Both the position numbers and the translations under genes were made by a program. Shown piece by piece: positions 57,352 through 64,000 of a stretch of 64,000 nucleotides of DNA. Each line of letters opens with the position of its first letter. The first letter of the stretch is position 1. The notes under the pieces are model-generated. The model was not told the DNA's origin. It did no database searches and was given only the letters and a program-made list of their open reading frames with translations. Source of the stretch: SZAS-79 sp965279075 (GTDB lineage: Bacteria > Pseudomonadota > Gammaproteobacteria > Burkholderiales > SG8-39); assembly GCA_965279075.1 (NCBI GenBank), contig CBDIHI010000011.1:709351-773350 (forward strand). The letters are read 5' to 3'.

Positions 57352-58655
57352 GCTAAGGCCTCCTTTTCAAAGTCTGCGATACTCAATTCCCCGCTCAGCA
57401 GCTTCGGCAGGAGCGTGTCGCGAATTGTGGCGAGGGTGCTGGATTGGCTTTCATTGGCGGTTATCTGTTCGAAGATTGGCGTAGAGAACTTTGCATATGC
57501 ATTGACGATGGCAGCAGGTGGAAGGACGAAGCGCTGGCTCTTTAAGTCCGTCTGCGTGAGCAGGGGTTGCGTAGAGCCACGATTGAGCGTGATGAGTTCG
57601 AATTCCTTCAGAATGAAATACGTGAAGTCGAAGAATCCGTCCTGTGGCTCTACAATGAGCGTGTTATCAGACGGCCAAGACGGCTCCGCGGTGCGGAAGA
57701 TGAGACCCAGCGTCCCAACGCGGCCCGTGAACAGGATGGGCTTCTCATAGAGAGCGGAAGGCACATAGCCCATTCGCCCGCCGCCGCCATAGAGCGGGAT
57801 ATTGCACTCGTCTGATAGTGAATCGTTGCGTCCAACTGGTCGCTTTCCACTGCCGACGGTGGCGATCGCATCGAGCGTTGCGACCGTCCATCCCTTGGGA
57901 ATTTGCCCGAGCTGCGAGTTTTCCAGATGGTCGGGGAAGAGGGCGACAGTGGCAAGTTCCAGGCCGCTGGGAGTGCGGCCGTCGAGTTTGGCGCGGACGG
58001 GGTCGAAATCCACGAACCAGCTCTGGAACAGCGCCCGCGCCATCGCCTCCAGCGTCGCGTTCATCCGCCGGTTCAACTCGATCTTGTCGTCCAGCGCCCC
58101 AAGCACCGCCGCGATGGCTTTTTGCTCGGCGAGGGGTGGAAGCGGAATCTCGAACGACTCGATGTGACCTTTCGTGATTGCTCTCCGACTTCCTCCGGAG
58201 TTGAACGACTCGATGTAATCTTTAGCGGCTGGATGCGTGAGAACGGAAAGAAGGTACCCAGGGTCACATTCGCGGCGGTCTGTGCGGATTATGCAGACGT
58301 GCTGATTGACGCACGCCGGAAGAAGACGGTCAGGGACAATGCAGGCTCGACCAAACGTCACGCCGTCGCCTGTGATGTTGAGTAATACGTCACCTGGTTT
58401 AATCTCGGCACTACGAAGCTCTCGTGCGTGATCGGCTGAAATGAATGCTAAGCCTGCTGCGTCGAAGCGTCGGTCGAATACATGCTGACTTCGGACAAGC
58501 GCGTGGGAGATACGCGAATCAAGATAGACTTCGCTGCCGCCGCGGGGAGTTGCGCCAGTGCCAATCTTCGTGCAAAACGAACCCAGTCGTTTCACCGCCC
58601 AACTATCAGGAAGTTCATCGACAGTTGGGCACATTCTCACCGGCTCACCAGCCAC
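57348..58655 (-). CDS. hsdS: Type I specificity subunit HsdS
   Basis: 435 residues from GTG 58655; ATG 58634 (seven codons in) is an alternative. Two target-recognition regions, each followed by a conserved helical spacer: IESFEIPLPPLAEQKAIAAV and LDDKIELNRRMNATLEAMAR end the first half; LPPAAIVNAYAKFSTPIFEQ and TIRDTLLPKLLSGELSIADF the second. It sets the DNA target of the HsdMS methylase and HsdRMS nuclease. The half-sites cannot be predicted by eye. Confidence 0.93.
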   Translation of the reverse strand: MAGEPVRMCPTVDELPDSWAVKRLGSFCTKIGTGATPRGGSEVYLDSRISHALVRSQHVFDRRFDAAGLAFISADHARELRSAEIKPGDVLLNITGDGVTFGRACIVPDRLLPACVNQHVCIIRTDRRECDPGYLLSVLTHPAAKDYIESFNSGGSRRAITKGHIESFEIPLPPLAEQKAIAAVLGALDDKIELNRRMNATLEAMARALFQSWFVDFDPVRAKLDGRTPSGLELATVALFPDHLENSQLGQIPKGWTVATLDAIATVGSGKRPVGRNDSLSDECNIPLYGGGGRMGYVPSALYEKPILFTGRVGTLGLIFRTAEPSWPSDNTLIVEPQDGFFDFTYFILKEFELITLNRGSTQPLLTQTDLKSQRFVLPPAAIVNAYAKFSTPIFEQITANESQSSTLATIRDTLLPKLLSGELSIADFEKEALA

Positions 58656-58770
58656 AACCCCGCCCCCTCAGGTTGGCTTTGATCATCTGCTCCAGCTTCG
58701 CGGACTCGGCGAATCGGGCGTGCAGTTCGCCGACAATGTGCGGCGTCTTTCCCACAAACGGCCTATTCAT
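58645..58770 (-). pseudogene. Orphan HsdM C-terminal tail (41 codons)
   Basis: ATG 58770 to TGA 58645: 41 codons containing VGELHARFAESAKLEQMIKA and ending RGCGW. The complete HsdM ends with VKELHDQFAESAKLEDQIKR and GLGYGR, so this is a diverged second copy of the hsdM 3' end. The frame overlaps the nuclease gene's stop and the hsdS start. It looks like the stump of a previous hsdM left when the present hsdM plus nuclease cassette replaced it; it may still be translated as a coupling peptide. Confidence 0.8.
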
Positions 58771-59897
58771 TTCCGGCCTCCCCAGTCCGCGCTTTCCCGG
58801 AAAGCTCAGCCTCGATCTCCGCGACAGTCGGCAGGCTGCCTTGGAATTCGGGTGGCAGGGTCTCGGTGATTTGCGTTTTCCAGTCGGCGACCGCGATGGA
58901 TTGCTCCAGGCCGCTGAGGGCGTACTCGACGACGAGCTTGTTTTTCCCTTTGCACAGCAGCAGGCCGATGGTGGGCTGGTCGTCGGGGTGGCGGAGGAGG
59001 TCGTCTACGGCGGCGCGGTAGAGATTGATCTGGCCGACATCGCCCGGGACGAAGGCACGGGCTTTCAGTTCGAGGACGACGTAGCGGCGGAGCTTGAGGT
59101 GGTAAAAGAGAAGATCGAGGTAGAAGTCTTCGTCGCCCACCTCCAGATGGACCTGTCGGCCGACGAAGGCGAAACCTGCGCCGAGTTCGATGAGGAACTG
59201 CTGGATGTGATCGACGAGGGCCTGTTCCACCTCCGCCTCGCGCCGTGGATCGGCGGTGCCGAGGAAGTCGAAGAGGTAGGGGTCTTTGAAGATTTGTGCT
59301 GCCAGGTCGGATTCCGCCGGAGGCATTGTGAGGGCGAAGTTGTTCTGGGCCTTTCCCGAGCGAAGATGGAGCTGGTTCTGGATCTGTAGCTCCAGGATGT
59401 TGCGGCTCCAGCCGTGGGCGAGGGTCTGCTGGATGTAGAAATCCCGGGCGGCCGGTTCTTTGAGCCGCTGCATGATCTGTAGGACGTGGCCCCACGGCAA
59501 TTGCGCAACAGCTTGTTGCGCAATCGGGCCATCCGGGAACTCGCGGGCGAATATCTTCATTGCCAACAGGTTGCGAACCGAGAGGCCGCTCATGTCCGGA
59601 AAGGCGTCCCGGAGATCGACGGCGAGACGATCGATGACTTTGGCTCCCCAGGCGGCCTCTTGCTGGCGCTCAAGGATGATCTTTCCGGTGCGCCAGTAGG
59701 CTTCGAGCACAATGGGATTGGCCGCCAGGACGGCACGGACGCGGGCGCTGCGCAGGTGGGCCTTGATTTCCTGGAGCGTGGCCGCGTAGCTCTCCGGAAG
59801 GCCAGCCAGCGACGGGGCTGCGGTAAAGCGGGCGTCTTCCCGTGCGCGCCCACGGGAAAGGCGGTTCCCGGGTTTGCGCGGGGCTTTGGGGGGCTTT

Positions 59898-59908
<11 letters not shown>
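58763..59908 (-). CDS. PDDEXK nuclease, YhcG/DUF1016 family
   Basis: 381 residues. N-terminal helical DUF1016 region (YWRTGKIILERQQEAAWGAK, LSVRNLLAMKIFAREFPDGP, GWSRNILELQI). C-terminal nuclease core: DFYLDLLFYH (Asp265), VVLELKARAF (Glu280, Lys282) and Gln293. The start overlaps the hsdM stop by 11 nt. Such proteins occur beside type I RM genes, but their role is not settled. A basic Pro-rich N-terminus (KPPKAPRKPGNRLSRGRARE) may contact DNA. Confidence 0.93.
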
Positions 59909-61454
<1,546 letters not shown>

Positions 61455-61685
61455 CGGGAACCTGGTGGATTCTTAAGAGAGGATCACTGGCTATTCTGGG
61501 AGAGTTTTCCCGTCATGCGTTGGAAATCGCCGTGCAATCTCAGCACGTTATCTTCGCGTGCCGAAGTTCACAACATCCGCCAACGCCCTTCACATCTGCA
61601 ATGACGATGGCAGCCTGCCCGGGAAGCCAAATTGGAACAGGCGGATTTCGTAGGTAAATGTACTTCTTCCAGTACAAAAGTGCGC

Positions 61686-62759
61686 ATTCAAGTTCGAAGC
61701 GCGACAGGTGGATTTGCTTGCAAGAGTACCTCAGCCGGGGTTTTGAATCCCAGGCACTTTCGGGGTCGGTTGTTGAGCTTGTCCTGGATGCCCTTAACCT
61801 GTGCCCTGGTCAGATGGATTCCGCTGGTGCCTTTCGGGATGTACTGGCGCACCAGTCCGATGGTGTTCTCGCAGGTTCCTCTCTGCCCCGGACGGCCGGG
61901 ATCGGCGAAGTAGGCTTTGCATTTGAGGCCGTCTTCGATCGTCTTGTAGAGCGAGAATTCCGACCCGTTGTCGAAGGTGATCGAGCGTTTGGGCAGATCG
62001 CGTAACGCGGCGATGGTCGTGCGCGCAACCTTCTGCGACAGGCTCAGGCCACCGAACGGTGTGAGCAGGCACATATAGCGGCTGCGCCGTTCTACCAGGC
62101 ACAGCTTGCGGTGAGGACTGCCTTGGCGACCCATGAAGGTGTCGCCTTCCCAATCCCCGCAAATCAGGCGCTGCTTAACGTGATCGGGACGGCTGCGGAT
62201 GCTCGGCCGGTCCGCGGGGATGCTGCCCGTGTTGCGCTTGCCCCACGGGCGCGTACGCCGGCCGTAGCGCAGGTGCTCGTGGAGCTGCCCACCGAGCGCC
62301 CGGTCCCGGCGTACGTGCGCGTACAGCGTCGGGATGCTGATCGGGGGCTGATCGAAACGTCTCAGGTATCCCTGCACCTGCTCCGGGGACCAGTCCAGAC
62401 GGATCAGTCCGCGCACACAGCGCAGTAGCGCCCCGGACTTCGTCGGATGGTTTGCTGCCGAGCGGCGAGCTCGCCGCTCGGCAGCAAACTGTGCTTCTTC
62501 GGCCAGGTATCCACGCTTGCCATGAGAACCCCTATCAATCTCCCGGCTGATCGTCGCGTGATGCCGGCCCAGCTTGCGACCGATCTGCCGGGCACTCAGC
62601 TTCGCTTGTAACCCCAGCGCAATCTGGTAGCGTTCCGTTGGGGTGAGGTGTGCATAACGCATTGAGTGCTCCTTCCTAGACTCGTCATCGAGAAAGGTAC
62701 ACCCGTGCACATCCTCACCTCTCTCTGCTCAATCAGGATGTCGCACTTCGAACTTGAAT
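61686..62759 (-). mobile_element. IS30-family insertion sequence, complete
   Basis: About 1,074 bp. The ends are 21-bp inverted repeats (61686-61706 and 62739-62759) that differ at one position, beginning ATTCAAGTTCGAAG. They flank one intact transposase. I see no clear target-site duplication in the immediate flanks. It separates the type I operon from the AraC/metallothionein-like genes. Confidence 0.92.
61688..62662 (-). CDS. IS30-family transposase
   Basis: 324 residues from ATG 62662 (MRYAHLTPTERYQIALGLQA); a start 16 codons upstream is unlikely. N-terminal helix-turn-helix with LSARQIGRKLGRHHATISRE. DDE catalytic core: GDWEGDTFMG, FDNGSEFSLY and GTCENTIGLVRQYIPKGT. The stop lies inside the left terminal repeat. 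Apparently intact. Confidence 0.95.
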   Translation of the reverse strand: MRYAHLTPTERYQIALGLQAKLSARQIGRKLGRHHATISREIDRGSHGKRGYLAEEAQFAAERRARRSAANHPTKSGALLRCVRGLIRLDWSPEQVQGYLRRFDQPPISIPTLYAHVRRDRALGGQLHEHLRYGRRTRPWGKRNTGSIPADRPSIRSRPDHVKQRLICGDWEGDTFMGRQGSPHRKLCLVERRSRYMCLLTPFGGLSLSQKVARTTIAALRDLPKRSITFDNGSEFSLYKTIEDGLKCKAYFADPGRPGQRGTCENTIGLVRQYIPKGTSGIHLTRAQVKGIQDKLNNRPRKCLGFKTPAEVLLQANPPVALRT

Positions 62760-62827
62760 TTGCAAAGTGCTTCGAAACTGGCTCCCAGCGCGGACTTTCC
62801 AAAAAAATGTCCTGAATTTATCCCCAG

Positions 62828-63607
62828 CTACTCCCTAACAATCATCGCCGGACTCACCCCGAACATCCGCCTGAAAGTCCGGCTCAGGTGCGCCGAATCA
62901 GCGAATCCGGCCTCATGCGCGGCGTCGGTCCACGAGCGCCCGTCCATCATCCCGGCCACGGCCCGGTTCATCCGTAGCCAAAGCACATACCCGCGGTAGG
63001 TGGAGCCGGTCTCTGCGACAAACAGGTGCCGCAACCGGCTGGGGGACAAGTGCACAGCCGCGGCGACATCAGCCAGGGCGATGCCGGAGTTCAGGCGCCG
63101 GGAGATGAAATCGACGGCGGCCGAGATCCGGGCAGGCGCAGGGGGCAGGGCGGAGGACCCGGCCAGCGACAGGACGAAGCGCTGGGCGGCGTCCTGCAGC
63201 GCCCGGTCGGACGCGCGCGAGGCACGCAGCCGCCGCAGTTCGGCGACGATGGCAAGTTCACCGGCAGGCAGGGCAGAGATGTCCGCCGCCCCGAACCGCG
63301 CTACCAGCGCCCGCCCAACCACGGTCTCCGGCTCCACAAACACCTGCGCCACTGAACCCCCACACCCGTCGAACTCGTGCAGGCGGTGGGGCAGGATGAC
63401 GCATCCCCGATAGCCGGTCCACGCGTCCCCGGGCCGCCGGAACATCACCGACCCACCCTCGTCCAGCGACAGCGAAACCTGCAGCGCATGGTGGGCGTGC
63501 GGCCGGCTGTGCCCGGCGTCCCGCCCGACCCACAGGCTGCCGCCCTGCCAGAACAGGATCCGCCCGACGCCGGCGATCTTGAGGGCGGGAATGGGGGGCC
63601 GGGTCAT
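62828..63607 (-). CDS. AraC-family transcriptional regulator
   Basis: 259 residues. N-terminal cupin-like sensing part (HAHHALQVSLSLDEGG). C-terminal double helix-turn-helix: SGIALADVAAAVHLSPSRLR and SWTDAAHEAGFADSAHLSRT, ending FRRMFGVSPAMIV. It is divergent from the Cys-rich genes, 102 bp away, and may control them, perhaps in response to metal (inference). Confidence 0.93.
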   Translation of the reverse strand: MTRPPIPALKIAGVGRILFWQGGSLWVGRDAGHSRPHAHHALQVSLSLDEGGSVMFRRPGDAWTGYRGCVILPHRLHEFDGCGGSVAQVFVEPETVVGRALVARFGAADISALPAGELAIVAELRRLRASRASDRALQDAAQRFVLSLAGSSALPPAPARISAAVDFISRRLNSGIALADVAAAVHLSPSRLRHLFVAETGSTYRGYVLWLRMNRAVAGMMDGRSWTDAAHEAGFADSAHLSRTFRRMFGVSPAMIVRE

Positions 63608-63665
63608 GAAAACTCAGCCGAAACGTTCAAGCCCGCCCCGGCCCCGGCCGGCAGACTGCGGGTGT

Positions 63666-63681
63666 CGGGCAAGCGTGCCCG
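63666..63681. promoter_or_regulatory. Inverted repeat upstream of the metallothionein-like gene
   Basis: CGGGCA-AGCG-TGCCCG, perfect 6-bp arms, 28 bp before the ATG, within the divergent region. Possible operator or leader hairpin. Confidence 0.4.
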
Positions 63682-63709
63682 CACAACCCACCCTGAACAG
63701 GAGAAGACC

Positions 63710-63871
63710 ATGGAAGACCAAGTGAACGCCCCGTGCAATTGTACAAACTGCCCGGGCCAGGGCTGCACCTGCGGCTGCCAGTCCGCCGCGCCCGCGACCT
63801 GCCAGTGCGGCCCCGGCTGCGCCTGCGGCCCGGCGTGCGCCTGCAAGGCCACGGCCCAGGCCGGCGCCTGA
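63710..63871 (+). CDS. Cys-rich metallothionein-like protein
   Basis: 53 residues with 12 cysteines (9, 11, 14, 19, 21, 23, 31, 33, 37, 39, 43, 45) in CxC and CxxC pairs, no His and no aromatic residue. This composition fits binding of soft metals such as Cu, Zn or Cd. AGGAGAAG provides the ribosome-binding site. A longer frame upstream is a shadow of the divergent regulator. Confidence 0.8.
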   Translation: MEDQVNAPCNCTNCPGQGCTCGCQSAAPATCQCGPGCACGPACACKATAQAGA

Positions 63872-63883
63872 AGGAGCGCAGCC

Positions 63884-63967
63884 ATGTCCAACTGCGGAAA
63901 CTGCTGGCTGCACCGGGCCGCCCGCTGGTGGCGGGAGGTGTCCGCCCTGGCGGGCCAGCTGGGCTGA
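63884..63967 (+). CDS. 27-residue CxxC peptide
   Basis: MSNCGNCWLHRAARWWREVS and seven more residues, with AAGGAG 8 nt before the ATG and only 12 nt after the metallothionein-like stop. CGNC (Cys4, Cys7) and a Trp/Arg-rich amphipathic helix suggest a small metal-binding or membrane-associated partner. Too small for firm assignment. Confidence 0.5.
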   Translation: MSNCGNCWLHRAARWWREVSALAGQLG

Positions 63968-64000
63968 CGGGGCGGGGGCTACTGCTGCGGTAACCCCGCC

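Overview
The window comes from a high-GC betaproteobacterium, most likely Burkholderiales. The reasons are the order tig-clpP-clpX-lon-hupB-tRNA-Val-tRNA-Asp-ppiD-fabI, a tripartite-tricarboxylate (Bug) binding protein, two branched-chain-amino-acid-type ABC transporters, and a squalene-synthase-like HpnC gene at the left edge (hopanoid pathway). No rRNA, CRISPR array or prophage structural gene was seen.

Layout. 0-7 kb is core: partial hpnC, tRNA-Leu(UAG), trigger factor, ClpP, ClpX, Lon, HU, tRNA-Val and tRNA-Asp. 7.0-20.1 kb is a 13.1-kb genomic island in the 3' end of tRNA-Asp. It is bounded by an exact 14-bp direct repeat (7019-7032 and 20103-20116), starts with a truncated tyrosine recombinase, and carries a LysR regulator, a CxxC carboxymuconolactone-decarboxylase-like protein, a five-gene HAAT ABC transporter and a complete heterotetrameric sarcosine-oxidase-like operon (beta, delta, alpha, gamma). 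Outside the island the core order resumes with ppiD and fabI.

22-34 kb holds a Yej-like oligopeptide ABC importer, a small exported protein, the lytic transglycosylase MltD, and the gloB / methyltransferase / rnhA / dnaQ cluster. 34-43 kb is catabolic: acyl-CoA ligase, enoyl-CoA hydratase, livGFKHM and a D-amino-acid-dehydrogenase-like flavoprotein. 44-47 kb has acyl-CoA dehydrogenase, a citryl-CoA-lyase-like protein and a Bug-type binding protein.

42.9-62.8 kb contains accessory and defence genes: a PIN toxin-antitoxin pair, hipBA, higBA, and a compact leftward operon hsdM - yhcG-type nuclease - hsdS - (zinc-ribbon/HEPN-like gene) - SIR2 - HerA - KTSC - hsdR. A type I restriction-modification system is therefore split open by a SIR2-HerA module and an unrecognised zinc-ribbon gene with an RX4H motif. 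Short orphan copies of the 3' ends of hsdM (58645-58770) and hsdS (56289-56384) mark the junctions and suggest successive cassette exchanges. An intact IS30-family element follows. The right edge carries an AraC regulator divergent from a 53-residue, 12-cysteine metallothionein-like protein and a 27-residue CxxC peptide.

Best candidates for an undescribed system: the zinc-ribbon/HEPN-like gene coupled to hsdS next to SIR2-HerA-KTSC, and the tail-duplication architecture of that operon. All domain assignments were made by reading the sequence; no database search was run.
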